Position numbers and translations under genes: made by a program. Shown one piece after another: positions 10,201 to 18,647 of a DNA stretch of 64,000 bases. The notes under the pieces are model-generated. The model did no database searches, was not told the origin of the DNA, and saw nothing but the letters and a program-made list of their open reading frames with translations. The stretch is from Caldilineaceae bacterium SB0661_bin_32 (lineage in GTDB: Bacteria > Chloroflexota > Anaerolineae > Caldilineales > Caldilineaceae), in the NCBI GenBank assembly GCA_009841235.1, contig VXMH01000104.1, forward strand, positions 1-64,000, in the 5' to 3' direction. The stretch's first letter is position 1. Each line of letters starts with the position of its first letter.

Positions 10201-11130
10201 CTCCTCGCGGATGGCAAGTACCAGATTCGGCTCCGCCAGCAATACTGCGCGCAGACCGTCGATGCGAGCGGCGCTGCCCGAGTCCGTTTCCAACTCCCCA
10301 ACTTCCGTTGGGACTTCCTCAGGCATGTCCTGCACCAGAGCGGATCTTCCCGGAAGGTCATGGACGGTTGCGGCGGCGGAAGCTTCTTCCCTGGGGAAAG
10401 CCGGCGCAGCGCCGCCGGCGAGGACGCTTCCGAGCGCCTCACTTCCAGGCCCGATCAAAACTCTTTGCAGATGTCGCTCGCTGCGCTGCGTTGCCGGGTC
10501 GAAAGACCGCAGCGTCTCTACTTCGTCGCCAAACAGGTCGATGCGGACCGGATGCGGCAGATTTGGAGGCCAGATGTCGACGATTCCGCCGCGACGGGCG
10601 AAAGATCCCGGTTCCTCCACAACTTGCATCGGTTCATATCCGTTTTGCACCCACCGTCCCGTCAGCTCATCCAGTTGAACGAAGCTGCCGACGCGTAAAG
10701 GACGCAGGGCCATTCGAAACGTTCTGGCGGGCAGGGTCTTCTGCATCAGAGCACGGGCCGAGGAGACCACGACAGCTGGCCCGGCAGCTTTTTTCTGCAG
10801 GGCCGCCAGTGCGGTCAGTCTTAGCTGACGCGTGCGCCCGGTCCAGGGAATGCGTTCAAAGGGCAGCGCGTCGGGTTCTGCGTAGAGAGCAATCGGCGGC
10901 GCCCCAGCGGAAGCCGGCAGGTACAGTTCGAGTTGCTCAACCCATTTTTGGGCTTGTTCGGCTGTGCCGGTCACCACAAGGACCGGTCCTTCTCTCTCGA
11001 CGGCGGCGCCGGCGACAAAATATGCGCGCGCTGCCGAGTAGAGCTTTTGCGGCGCCGCCGTATGCTCATTCAGCAGCGCCTGAAAGTTTGGCAGGGCTCT
11101 AAGCAACGGAAGAAGACCAGAGAGATTCAT
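7234..11130 (-). CDS. mfd: transcription-repair coupling factor Mfd
   Basis: ATP-dependent translocase that removes RNA polymerase stalled at lesions and recruits UvrA. The 1298-aa protein has the full domain order: N-terminal UvrB-like module (residues 1 to about 350), RNAP-interaction domain ([16 protein letters not shown] and the following beta-rich segment, about 560-650), RecG-like helicase with Walker [16 protein letters not shown] box and SATPIPRTL motif, second lobe with QLRGRVGRG, and a C-terminal TRCF domain that binds UvrA. Length is slightly above the usual 1150-1200 aa. The gene converges on the HMG-CoA synthase gene with only about 80 nt between stops. ATG start at 11130. Confidence 0.96.
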   Translation of the reverse strand: MNLSGLLPLLRALPNFQALLNEHTAAPQKLYSAARAYFVAGAAVEREGPVLVVTGTAEQAQKWVEQLELYLPASAGAPPIALYAEPDALPFERIPWTGRTRQLRLTALAALQKKAAGPAVVVSSARALMQKTLPARTFRMALRPLRVGSFVQLDELTGRWVQNGYEPMQVVEEPGSFARRGGIVDIWPPNLPHPVRIDLFGDEVETLRSFDPATQRSERHLQRVLIGPGSEALGSVLAGGAAPAFPREEASAAATVHDLPGRSALVQDMPEEVPTEVGELETDSGSAARIDGLRAVLLAEPNLVLAIREEIARELDDLAAGRTFRGIEWYLPYLYSRPASLLDHLPGRGLLVVDDGEEVAASLKEAGEAAARTCQELLRGHELPSRFDSSFFSPEELLERIAARRPLILGASGLPGENREDESSAIARQFVPCPHFAGQTKRILQEMRKVANSSDRVVLISRQTARLQEELREAQLPANLISDLETPPRSGISLLQGVLSEGFVMNGSPAPEGDSNDRLHLPLRLYTDSELFGWTRQSHQHRRRPQSTVAPELFFADVNPNDYVVHMEHGIGIYEGLTRLEMGGVEREYLQVNYARGDRLYVPVHQADRLSRYVGAGDSGIPPSVTRLGTSDWQSVKERARKAVEDIAEDLLKLYAEREVIPGYAFSPDGPWQEEMESAFPFRETADQIDAIVDVKRDMETDRPMDRIIIGDVGYGKTEVAIRAAFKAVMDGKQAAMLVPTTVLAQQHYRVFSERLKQFPILVEMLSRFRTQSQQEKVLQKMRNGTVDIVIGTHRLLSEDVHFKSLGLLIIDEEQRFGVSHKERLKQMRSQMDVLTLSATPIPRTLHMSLSGVRDMSTINTPPRERLPVRTILSEYDSTLVRQAVQRELERDGQVFFVHNRVRGLRTLATRLQREVPEAVVAVAHGQMAERELENTMMRFADGEIDVLVCTTIVENGLDIRRANTIIVNRADHFGLAQLYQLRGRVGRGAVRGYCYLFHDRHSTLTFDARRRLEALLESSDELGAGFRIAMRDLEIRGAGELLGARQHGQIASVGFDLYTRLLAQSVNDLREKRERFAKVQEVNGDMHLADSANGARAPHAPSQPPEGAPFPVELDDPLAPPVTLDLPLRAEIPATYVEDEGLRLQLYRRIAGLNSLHDLEEMKKEIEDRFGTDPETNSIPLELQNLFYQIQVKMEALKAGILNIGRRRDQIAIRLPQGFPLHAIGESGVVTGDLDDGPKRKLQYFLRMALGSTTDEGEFIPNNAIHVGREAVYIPIDEEGRWRTFLVDSLKALEAGQ

Positions 11131-11233
11131 TCTACTCGTGTTGTCAATGACACCTTTGTGGGGGCCGTCCTGTTTCAGCAGGTGCAGAGGCCCGGATTAC
11201 AGACCCGGATTACAGAAAAGAAGGATTGCAGAC

Positions 11234-11860
11234 TCAGGCCGCCGTCGCCGGCGCCGAGTTAAAGCGATTCATTGCTAGGTCAATTCCATGAAATAGCCAG
11301 GTTTCTACGGCGTCGGCAATTCGCGGGCGCAGAGACTTGAAAGCGATCTCCTCGTCGACGCTGAAATTCTGCAAAACGTAGTCGGCCGGACTCATCGGAG
11401 TGAGAGGCCGACCTATGCCCACCCTGGCACGCGGAAACCGATCGGTGCCCAGCATCTGAATGAGCGATTTCATCCCGTTGTGCCCTCCGCTACCACCAAA
11501 AGGGCGCAGGCGCAGCTTGCCGCTTGGCAGGTCGAGCTCATCGTAAATGACGAAGATATCTCGTGGTTCAACTCGATAGAAGTTTGCCATCGGCGCGACT
11601 GAGGTTCCGCACCGGTTCATAAATGTGAGGGGGCGCATGAGAACCACCTTTTGCCCGGGCATAGCTTCTCTCGACAGCCGATTACGTTCCAGCAGTCGCG
11701 AATGCGTGATGGAACCCAAGCCGAACAGGCCATTGAATTTCGCCCGCGAGAGTGAAATCGCATGCCGCTCGGCTAAAATGTCCAGCACTTGAAAGCCAAT
11801 ATTGTGACGATTGCGCGCGTATTGGGGCCCGGGATTGCCCAGACCCACGATCATTTTCAT
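11234..11860 (-). CDS. pth: peptidyl-tRNA hydrolase
   Basis: Releases tRNA from peptidyl-tRNA that drops off ribosomes. From the ATG at 11860 the protein is 208 aa and starts MKMIVGLGNPGPQYA, the canonical Pth N-terminus; catalytic His is in RHNIGF, and FMNRCG and FGGSGGHNGMKS are family motifs. The ORF-track start at 12052 adds about 64 residues, including repeats of SCVS encoded by a 12-bp minisatellite, which have no counterpart in the family; I treat them as untranslated. It lies about 100 nt upstream of mfd on the same strand, an arrangement seen in many bacteria (pth-mfd). Confidence 0.95.
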   Translation of the reverse strand: MKMIVGLGNPGPQYARNRHNIGFQVLDILAERHAISLSRAKFNGLFGLGSITHSRLLERNRLSREAMPGQKVVLMRPLTFMNRCGTSVAPMANFYRVEPRDIFVIYDELDLPSGKLRLRPFGGSGGHNGMKSLIQMLGTDRFPRARVGIGRPLTPMSPADYVLQNFSVDEEIAFKSLRPRIADAVETWLFHGIDLAMNRFNSAPATAA

Positions 11861-11932
11861 GGTCAACCGTTTTTCCAGCTTCCCCTCGAACGCGACCCAG
11901 GGCGCGTTCAGGTCGGAAAAATGAACCCCGGC

Positions 11933-11992
11933 ACAGCTTGAGACACAGCTTGAGACACAGCTTGAGACACAGCTTGAGACACAGCTTGAGAA
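11933..11992. repeat. 12-bp tandem repeat (5 units) upstream of pth
   Basis: Unit ACAGCTTGAGAC repeated four times exactly, plus a fifth unit differing at the last base. It lies 73-132 bp upstream of the likely pth start, so in the pth leader or promoter region. Copy number is likely to vary between strains. Confidence 0.95.
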
Positions 11993-12337
11993 AAAGAAAC
12001 AGGCTGGCAGTTCGTGAGACTTGCTGCCTTCCGCCCCCGAATCGCGAGCCAATCATCGCAGAAGTGAACGACAGTCAGCAGTTGACGGCCAGCAGTTGAT
12101 TATCCCGCATACAGCCAGGTTCGGCAAAAAAGGAAGGGGAACTAAAGGCGCCGGTTGCGCTGCAAATTGGCGACTCGCTTTGGGACCGCCATAGGGCAGA
12201 ATCCTGCAATGGCTCTTGCCATTCGTTCAGGTACTCCGCCCATTCGCCGCGCCGGCAGAGGAAATTCCGACCCCGCAGCCGACAGCCCTACTGAAGGGGC
12301 CGTGCAGGTGATTGGGACCGGAAAGGCAGTGCCTGAT
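11993..12337. other. intergenic region, no gene assigned
   Basis: About 345 bp between the pth upstream repeat and the stop of the next leftward gene. Two 80-aa ORFs overlap on opposite strands (12142-12384 minus, 12155-12397 plus), neither with a ribosome-binding site or a recognisable family. I looked for RNase P, SRP, 6S and tRNA signatures and did not find a convincing one. Confidence 0.4.
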
Positions 12338-13243
12338 TTACTCGCTCTTTGCAAATACCCACTCCAACAAGCGCTTGACGGCAAATACGGCGCCTAACAG
12401 AAGGAACAGGCCTGCGCTCCAGCGAACTCCGGTGAAGAACTGCGCACGAAGTTTTTCCAATGCCAATGATTCTCCCAGGTCTCCCAGAATTCCGGGCTGC
12501 GGAACGATTTCACTCTGGTCGGACGAAGAGGCCTGGCTTTCCGTTGTACTACTGTCGTCACCCTGGGAAGGCGGCGGCGGAGTTGTCGTTGGCTCTTCCG
12601 TTGCACCCTCGATGTTCGGCTGCTCTACACGGACCTCAGCGACCGTAGGTTGCGGGTATGGTGTCGGCGTATCTATGGGAATCGGTGTCGGAGTTGGTCC
12701 GTCAGGCGTAGGCGTGATCGGATCCTGGCCGACACTTATGTTATGTACGAAGAACTCCGCATAGTTTCCATCCGGCCGTACGACCCGCAGGCGCAGTGTG
12801 TAGGCGCCTGGCGCAAGGACATCGGTATGCCACACACCCAGCTGTCCGTTGACAACCTGACGTGGTTCCCCGCCGAAATACTTGAAGGCTTCCTCGCCCC
12901 TTGACGACTCCTTGTAGGAGAGCTCATAGCGGGCGAAAGGCGTGCCGGTTGCCGTTCCCATGATCGGCACAGGCCCGCTGACGCTGCTGCCTTGTTCGGG
13001 GGAGGTGATGCCGGACTGGGTAGTCTGTTCATTGCGGGCTTGTACTCGATCCAGTCGATAGTCCTGGAACTGGTCGCGCAACTCTTCCGCGCCGAATTGG
13101 TTTACAGCCGCATTGGAAGTGCCGGCAACGAGGGCCAGCCCAAACAGTCCCGGGGCAAGCAGACTCAAAAGGCAGGGAACGAGCAGTTGCAAGAGTCGTA
13201 AATGTCTCCTGGGACGGGTCTTGCGATTCTCAGTCATATGCAT
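12338..13243 (-). CDS. anchored surface protein with beta-sandwich-like domain
   Basis: About 302 aa from the ATG at 13243 (GAAGAAG just upstream); an ATG at 13282 is possible, and the longest ORF starts at TTG 13330. Residues 1-45 form a signal peptide with basic RPRRHLRLL and a hydrophobic core ending near TSNAAV. Residues about 75-170 look like an Ig-like/beta-sandwich domain (SGPVPIMGTATGTPFARYEL ... LAPGAYTLRLRVV). A long Pro/Thr/Ser linker follows, then a C-terminal membrane segment with a basic tail. This layout suggests an exported protein anchored by its C-terminus. It is the third gene of a leftward set with DsbA- and DsbB-like genes, about 100 nt after the DsbB fusion. No enzymatic function can be assigned. 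Confidence 0.7.
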   Translation of the reverse strand: MHMTENRKTRPRRHLRLLQLLVPCLLSLLAPGLFGLALVAGTSNAAVNQFGAEELRDQFQDYRLDRVQARNEQTTQSGITSPEQGSSVSGPVPIMGTATGTPFARYELSYKESSRGEEAFKYFGGEPRQVVNGQLGVWHTDVLAPGAYTLRLRVVRPDGNYAEFFVHNISVGQDPITPTPDGPTPTPIPIDTPTPYPQPTVAEVRVEQPNIEGATEEPTTTPPPPSQGDDSSTTESQASSSDQSEIVPQPGILGDLGESLALEKLRAQFFTGVRWSAGLFLLLGAVFAVKRLLEWVFAKSE

Positions 13244-13341
13244 AACGGTCTTCTTCAAGCTTTCAGGGGCCGCATCCGACATTTCAGGGCCGTCGCCGTT
13301 TGCCACACCGGGCGATACATACCGGCCCAAGAGCTGCAGAA

Positions 13342-14256
13342 CTACTGCAAAGATTTGATGTAAAGGACAATGTCACCAATCTGTTCGTCGGTCAGGCCTG
13401 ACTGTCCACCTGAGGGCGGCATAGCGATGCCTGTGCGATTGTCCGCCGCATCGGCGGCGCGTCCATCGCGGATAACTGTCACCAATTCGTCGTCAGTCAG
13501 TCCAGAAACATGAGGCGAGTCCGCCAAGGCAGTACCCAGCCCTTCCACACCTATCCCATGCTCCCCGTGGCAGGGGGCGCAGGCTTGTGCATAGAGCGCT
13601 GCCCCGTTTTCCAGGCTCGTAGGCGTAGCTGACGGCGCAGGGGTTGGCGTCGGGTCCGCAGAGAGTTCGAGAAATGGCAGCTCCGAAACGAAAGGGAGTT
13701 CCACATCCGGCAAGGAAACATGAATCTTCCCCGCCCGGGCGGCGCCGGCTACGTACAACCCTACCGCAATCAGGACCACAAAGGGCACCGGCCAACGCGG
13801 CCACCGATAGGGCCATGCTTTGCCGGCGCCTCCCGCGTCAGCGGCAATGACCATCAACATGCCGGTAGTAACGGCCATGAACCCGAACATTGCCAGAAGC
13901 GGAATCGTTATGAAACCGAACCAATCGAGCCAGACCGTCGCACAGGTCACCCCTATTCCGCAGGAAGAAGGCGATCCAAAGTATGGTGTCTTTTGAAGCA
14001 GGAAATGATAGACGGCGACACCTTGGCCGACCAGTGAAAAGGGCAAGACCAGATGCGGAAGATGAGGGTCTCTGCGCATAATCCCAAGAGTAAGTAGTCC
14101 CGCAAGAGGATACATCAGGATGCGCTGGTACCAACAGAGAGTGCAAGGTGTAAAGCCGCTCACCTCGCTGAAATAGAGACTGCCCATCGTAGCGGTCCAG
14201 GCCGTAATGAGCGCCCCGTACAGACCGAGTTTTGTCCAAAAGCGTGAACTGTTCAT
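13342..14256 (-). CDS. DsbB-family membrane protein fused to cytochrome c
   Basis: 304 aa. The N-terminal half is DsbB/BdbC-like: four membrane segments, a first-loop CTLC pair (Cys38, Cys41) and a second pair Cys99/Cys105, the cysteines that re-oxidise a DsbA partner and pass electrons to quinone. A further membrane segment (about 158-175) and a Pro/Thr linker lead to a C-terminal mono-haem cytochrome c domain with CAPCH (226-230) and a likely axial Met279 in GIAMPP. The fusion suggests electrons from disulphide formation could be handed to a c-type cytochrome, or that the haem domain links the system to a terminal oxidase. It starts 19 nt after the DsbA-like gene stops. Confidence 0.88.
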   Translation of the reverse strand: MNSSRFWTKLGLYGALITAWTATMGSLYFSEVSGFTPCTLCWYQRILMYPLAGLLTLGIMRRDPHLPHLVLPFSLVGQGVAVYHFLLQKTPYFGSPSSCGIGVTCATVWLDWFGFITIPLLAMFGFMAVTTGMLMVIAADAGGAGKAWPYRWPRWPVPFVVLIAVGLYVAGAARAGKIHVSLPDVELPFVSELPFLELSADPTPTPAPSATPTSLENGAALYAQACAPCHGEHGIGVEGLGTALADSPHVSGLTDDELVTVIRDGRAADAADNRTGIAMPPSGGQSGLTDEQIGDIVLYIKSLQ

Positions 14257-14275
14257 TGGACTCAGTTTCGCGTGT

Positions 14276-14977
14276 TCACTGGTCGGAGGACAGTCGTCTG
14301 TCGATTGCCGCCGAGACCGTTCCGTAGTCGAGCGGATTGTCGACGCGTTCGCCGTTGACCAGCACGGTTGGCGTGCTGTTGTGTCCGGCTGTGCGGGCGG
14401 CCTGCAGGCTCTCCGATATGGTCGGCATATGCTCTTGATTTGTCAGACAGGATGTAAACGTATCTTGATCGAGATCCAGTTCCCCAGCGTAGTCGATCAG
14501 GCGCTCCATGAGAAATGCGTTCGCGCCGGAGGAAGTTGCCTGGAATACTCGATCATGGTAGACCCAGAACCGCCCTTGGTCGGCGGCACACTCGCTCGCC
14601 TGGGCGGCCAGGGACGCGCCGGGTTCGTGTTGCTGCAGGGGAAAGTGTCTGAATTCCAACTTGACTTTTCCGGAGGAGATATAGTTGTCAACGAGGCCGG
14701 GCTTTACGCGCTGGTTGAAGGCGGCACACGCCGGACAGCGAAAGTCTTCCCAGGCTTGAACGGTTACCGGGGCATCGGGATCGCCCAGGATGTTCCGATT
14801 CTGCCAGGCGGAAGAAATACCGGAATAGTCAGGAAGTTCAACTGAAATTGACTCATTGTCAGTTGCTGCGGCCAGGATGACCGCCAGCAGTCCTGCCAGC
14901 AAGGCAACCCCGCCGACAAGATAGATGCTCAGCGACAGCCGCCGTCTGCTATTGGCAATAAGGTCTTTTGCTTTCAC
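14276..14977 (-). CDS. DsbA-like thioredoxin-fold thiol oxidoreductase
   Basis: Membrane-anchored thiol:disulphide oxidoreductase of 233 aa. One N-terminal membrane segment (about 15-38) is followed by a Thioredoxin_4/DsbA domain with active site CPAC (Cys81, Cys84), FRHFPL, a helical insert and the cis-Pro loop STPTVLVNG. GTG start with a weak purine-rich upstream stretch. It is the first gene of an operon with the DsbB-cytochrome c fusion that would re-oxidise it. Bdb-type pairs like this make disulphides in proteins outside the membrane. Confidence 0.9.
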   Translation of the reverse strand: MKAKDLIANSRRRLSLSIYLVGGVALLAGLLAVILAAATDNESISVELPDYSGISSAWQNRNILGDPDAPVTVQAWEDFRCPACAAFNQRVKPGLVDNYISSGKVKLEFRHFPLQQHEPGASLAAQASECAADQGRFWVYHDRVFQATSSGANAFLMERLIDYAGELDLDQDTFTSCLTNQEHMPTISESLQAARTAGHNSTPTVLVNGERVDNPLDYGTVSAAIDRRLSSDQ

Positions 14978-15370
14978 CTACCTGGTCCTTGCCTTTGCAG
15001 TTGCGCTTCCGCCCAATCGCAGGCTACAGAAACTGTGTACTGGCGGGCGTCCGGGCCTAGATTTCCCAGATTTGACCCCTTTAATGGGAAAAGGCCTGAT
15101 ATTGGAATATAGCACCGATTCCTGTACTACACAAAACAGAGTTGGATTTTCCCGGCGGCCACTTGGACCGGCTTTGGTTACAGTTGCTTTCCGAGTAAGC
15201 TAACTCAGGAAAGCGCAGGGCAGGCGCCAGGCCCGGCCTTACCGGGAGGTCCGTTGATTAGGGAGCGCGAGGACAGGCACAAGGCCTGCCCCTACCGTGA
15301 TTTGCCCGGTTACGGGATCGGAGCAGGTATCGAAAACCACAGGGTTTTACGGTTCGGAGGAGTCGTCTCG
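14978..15370. other. divergent intergenic region with repeat-like GC block
   Basis: About 390 bp between the leftward DsbA-like gene and the rightward SDR gene. No gene found. The stretch 15214-15295 is rich in GGC/GCC words, including CAGGC / GCCTG inverted arms at 15274-15288 followed by CCCCTACC, which looks like an interspersed intergenic repeat. TTGACC at 15072 has no good -10 at the usual distance. Confidence 0.4.
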
Positions 15371-16252
15371 ATGACAAACAGTGGCTCGCGAACGCGGGAC
15401 TTCGAGAAGGAGAAACTCAAAGGAAAGGTAGCCGTCGTCACGGGCGCAAGCCGGGGCATCGGTGAAGCAATTGCCGATGCGCTGGCGGCGGAAGGCTGCC
15501 GGCTGATTCTGGCGGCGCGCAGTAAGGACAAGCTCGAGGACGTTTCAAGTGGGCTGCGGCTGCGACACGGGGTAGAGGTCATTACAGTGCCTACTGATAT
15601 CGGCGACGAAGGCGAGGCACGCAGGCTCATAGAGACAGCCGAGAGTCATTTTGGCGGTGTAGACATCCTTGTGAACAACGCCGGAATGGGCATTTACGGC
15701 GCTATCGACGAGCTGCATCTGGACGACCTCAGGAATGTTTTCGAGGTCAACTTCTTTGGCCCGCTTGCGGCCCTGCAAGCGGCCGTCCCGGTTATGCGTC
15801 GAAACGGCGGAGGTATCATTGTCAATGTCAGCAGTATCGTGGGCAAGTTTCCACAGCCTCTGGGGGGAGGTTACACGGCAACCAAGTTTGCGCTTCAGGG
15901 GGCGAGCGGCGCAGCCCGTGCAGAGTTGAAGCGTGACAACATAGACGTCGTTCTTGTTTGCCCCGGCCTGACAGACACAGAGTTTTCACAGCACAGCCGG
16001 ATCAGCGTGCCGGGCGCTGAGCACCGGCAGGGCGAACGCCATTCACTCGGTCAAGGGGTCGAGCCGGAAAGAGTCGGCCGCCGCACTGTGGCGGCGATCA
16101 AGCGAGGAGAGCGGGAGGTTTACGTGACCTTTTTTGATCGCGCCCTCGTGTGGTTCGCGTTGCATTTCCCCGGACTCTTGCAGTGGGCGCTCGTCTACGT
16201 CACGCGTTACCGGCGAAAGCGGTTTGAAGAAGGAGAGCGTGCGCACGAATAG
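15371..16252 (+). CDS. short-chain dehydrogenase/reductase
   Basis: 293-aa NAD(P)-dependent oxidoreductase. The start at ATG 15371 is set by GGAGGAG 8 nt upstream; the longer ORF from 15254 runs through a repeat-like intergenic block. Classical SDR motifs: TGASRGIG (cofactor binding), NNAGMG, and the catalytic Ser in NVSSIVG with YTATK. The C-terminus has a hydrophobic stretch (LVWFALHFPGLLQWALVYV) that may attach it to the membrane, as in DltE/YqjQ-like SDRs. Substrate unknown. Confidence 0.88.
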   Translation: MTNSGSRTRDFEKEKLKGKVAVVTGASRGIGEAIADALAAEGCRLILAARSKDKLEDVSSGLRLRHGVEVITVPTDIGDEGEARRLIETAESHFGGVDILVNNAGMGIYGAIDELHLDDLRNVFEVNFFGPLAALQAAVPVMRRNGGGIIVNVSSIVGKFPQPLGGGYTATKFALQGASGAARAELKRDNIDVVLVCPGLTDTEFSQHSRISVPGAEHRQGERHSLGQGVEPERVGRRTVAAIKRGEREVYVTFFDRALVWFALHFPGLLQWALVYVTRYRRKRFEEGERAHE

Positions 16253-16326
16253 GCGCGTTCGTCCGGTTGGGCCAGGACAACAGTTGTCAGACCGGGTTTC
16301 CGCGACTCCCGCTTGACCTCAAGCGC

Positions 16327-17361
16327 TCACTGTTGTCGAAACAGTACCCACATCGGCTGCTTCCCTATTTCATAGGTATTCAAGTGTGACAGCAACCCGC
16401 TTTCAGGATCGATCGAGTATGCTGCTGCGTTGCCTGTCCCTTGTCCTGCGGCCAGAAGATACCGGCCTTCAGGGTCGACATTGAAGACTCGAGGGACTGC
16501 TTCCGTGCTCTGCCATCCCTGCAGTTTGACAGCTCCGCTCCCCGTGTCGACCGAAAAGACGGCAATGCTTTCGTGGCCTCGATTCGTGACATAGAGTGTG
16601 CGCCCGTTCGGGTGCAGATGAATCTGGGCACAGGTGTTGGCGCCGGTAAACCCTTCAGGCAGAGACGAAACCGTCTGAAATGGGCGCAACGTACAGCCAA
16701 CTCGACTTGAGTGGGTCTGACCGCTGCCTGCCTTGTCAAAGTGGTAGGCAGTGACGCAGGACGCGTCCTCGTCCGACGTGTAAACAAACCGCTGATCGAG
16801 GGAAAAAACGAAGTGCCTTGGGCCTAGCCCATCGGCCGCGGCAACACGAGGTGCAGAAGGGTTGGGCGAGAGTTGACCGGTTTGTTCGTCAAACTGGAAC
16901 AGGAAGATACTGTTTGCTTCGAGCGGATGCGGCACAAGAGCGTAGCGGTTCGTTTCATCAGTCTCAATGCAGTGTGCGCGCGCAGCCGTCGTCACACGAC
17001 ATGCTTCGGCGCCGATTGAGCCATCGGCCTCGATCCGGTGGACCATTGCCTTGCCCGCTCGGTAATAGGCGCTCATCAGAAAGCGGCCTGTCTTGTCAGG
17101 GGCAAGGTAACAGGAATCAGCGTCCACCTGCCGCCTGCCCAGCAGGTGTAACCCGCCATCGCGCTCGATGCGAAATGCCGCCAGCTCATTGCTGGCCCGC
17201 AGAGAGCAGTAAAGCGTCCGCCCATCAGGAGAGCTTGCCAACGCGGAAGGGCCGCCGACTGCGCGGACATCCCGGCACTGTTGCAGCTGGCCGTCACTTT
17301 CCATTTCATAGATCCGGATCAGGTCGTCACCGGATACGGTTATGTAAACGAGTGTGGTCAT
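16327..17361 (-). CDS. lactonase-family seven-bladed beta-propeller
   Basis: Lactonase family (PF10282, the 6-phosphogluconolactonase YbhE/Pgl type), 344 aa from ATG 17361, which has GAGGAG 6 nt upstream; the ORF-track start adds six residues. Repeated propeller blades show SPDGRTLYC, HPNGRTLYVTNRG and DPEGRYLLAAGQ. Members hydrolyse 6-phosphogluconolactone or other sugar lactones; the exact substrate cannot be read from sequence. No signal peptide, so probably cytoplasmic. The adjoining sugar-acid-type genes (D-2-hydroxyacid dehydrogenase, uronate-dehydrogenase-like epimerase) make a sugar lactone substrate plausible. Confidence 0.8.
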   Translation of the reverse strand: MTTLVYITVSGDDLIRIYEMESDGQLQQCRDVRAVGGPSALASSPDGRTLYCSLRASNELAAFRIERDGGLHLLGRRQVDADSCYLAPDKTGRFLMSAYYRAGKAMVHRIEADGSIGAEACRVTTAARAHCIETDETNRYALVPHPLEANSIFLFQFDEQTGQLSPNPSAPRVAAADGLGPRHFVFSLDQRFVYTSDEDASCVTAYHFDKAGSGQTHSSRVGCTLRPFQTVSSLPEGFTGANTCAQIHLHPNGRTLYVTNRGHESIAVFSVDTGSGAVKLQGWQSTEAVPRVFNVDPEGRYLLAAGQGTGNAAAYSIDPESGLLSHLNTYEIGKQPMWVLFRQQ

Positions 17362-17586
17362 GTTGGGCTCCTCGGGCAACAGGTTGAACGCCAGGAAGAA
17401 AGTCTTATGGCCCCGTTTCGGTTCAGGAGTCAGTTCATTGCATTATTGACTGCAATGCCGGCATGGCTGGCAATCCATACTGCCTTTTCTTCCCCGCCTC
17501 TCCCTCCTGGTTTGTGGGAAAGCGGCGGCTGATGTAATGTTTGCGGAATTGAACCGTTTCCGAATTTCAAATGAGGCAAATTAACG

Positions 17587-18558
17587 ATGGTGAAGAAGAT
17601 CTGGATGGAATGGCCCCTGCCGCCCGCGATGCTTCCGCAGATCACGGAGCTGGCAGAGCTCGTCGATGACGGCGATATGGAAAAGCTACATGGCTCTACC
17701 GTTATTTCCGGCATTCGCCGCTACTATGACGGCGAATTCATGGATCGAGTCGGGCCAAACTTGGTGCAAATCGCCAAGCCCGGCATTGGTGTCGACAATA
17801 TTGACCTCGACGCCGCCACAGCGCGAGGCATTCTTGTTTGCAATACGCCCGACGCGCCGTCTGAGTCAACAGCGGAGCATGCAGTAGCACTGTTGATGGC
17901 GGTTGCCAAGCGGGTGATGGTCGGCGACATGCATCTGCGGGGGGCGTCCGACATTGGACGGGGTGAGATGCTGGGCACTGAATTGCTGGGCAGCTCTTTG
18001 GGCATCGTTGGTTTCGGACGAATCGGCCGGCGGGTAGCAGAAATGTGCGCGCTGGGAATCAGGATGAACGTTACCATTTTTGATCCGCTTCTGCCAGACA
18101 GTATCCGGTTGCCTGAGGGCGTTTCCCGGACTGATGACCTGGATGCGATTTTCGCTGAGAACCAGTTTGTAACTCTGCACACACCGCTGCTTCCGGAGAC
18201 ACACCACCTCGCAAACGAAAGGCGGCTGCGCCTGATGAAGCGGGGCAGTTATCTCATAAATGCGTCACGCGGGGGCGTCGTTGACGAGGCCGCCCTGATC
18301 AGGGTATTGAGCGAGGGACATCTGGCTGGCGCAGGGCTGGATGTCTTCGATCCCGAACCGCCCTTGGCAGACAATCCCCTTCTGGCCATGAAGAATGTAG
18401 TCCTTACTCCCCACATTGCCTCTTACACGGAAGCCGGCATGGCGGCCATGCAGGCCGGGACGGTAGAAAACATCGCGAAGGTCTTAAAGGGTGAACGGCC
18501 GACGTGGATTGCCAACCCGGAAGCGTGGCCAGGCCGGATGGAAAAGGCAGCGGCCTGA
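17587..18558 (+). CDS. D-2-hydroxyacid dehydrogenase (phosphoglycerate dehydrogenase-like)
   Basis: 323 aa, NAD-dependent oxidation or reduction of a D-2-hydroxy acid. Rossmann motif GFGRIG after ELLGSSLGIV, catalytic Arg in NASRGGVVDE, Glu in DVFDPEPP and His in TPHIAS. It lacks the C-terminal ACT/ASB domains of SerA, so it is a short-form family member rather than a clear serine-pathway enzyme. ATG with GAGG about 10 nt upstream. Divergent from the lactonase gene with about 225 nt between them. Confidence 0.88.
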   Translation: MVKKIWMEWPLPPAMLPQITELAELVDDGDMEKLHGSTVISGIRRYYDGEFMDRVGPNLVQIAKPGIGVDNIDLDAATARGILVCNTPDAPSESTAEHAVALLMAVAKRVMVGDMHLRGASDIGRGEMLGTELLGSSLGIVGFGRIGRRVAEMCALGIRMNVTIFDPLLPDSIRLPEGVSRTDDLDAIFAENQFVTLHTPLLPETHHLANERRLRLMKRGSYLINASRGGVVDEAALIRVLSEGHLAGAGLDVFDPEPPLADNPLLAMKNVVLTPHIASYTEAGMAAMQAGTVENIAKVLKGERPTWIANPEAWPGRMEKAAA

Positions 18559-18606
18559 CAGCGGCCGGGCGGAGATGCACCTCGCGGCCCGGCCTCCTCA
18601 ATTCAC

Positions 18607-18638
18607 ACTATATCTTCGAGAAACTATATCTTCGAGAA
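18607..18638. repeat. 16-bp perfect tandem duplication
   Basis: ACTATATCTTCGAGAA occurs twice in direct tandem between the convergent dehydrogenase and creatininase-family genes, ending 9 bp before the creatininase stop. Function unknown. Confidence 0.9.
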
Positions 18639-18647
18639 AAGCAGCTT

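Noticed and set aside
10047-11102. 351-aa plus-strand ORF
   Set aside because: Arg/Pro-rich antisense shadow of mfd with no domain features.
12155-12337. RNase P-like word GAGGAAATTCC
   Set aside because: Only a partial match to the P4 core; the other conserved RNase P segments are missing.
12142-12397. 80-aa ORFs on both strands
   Set aside because: They overlap on opposite strands, have no ribosome-binding site and resemble no family.
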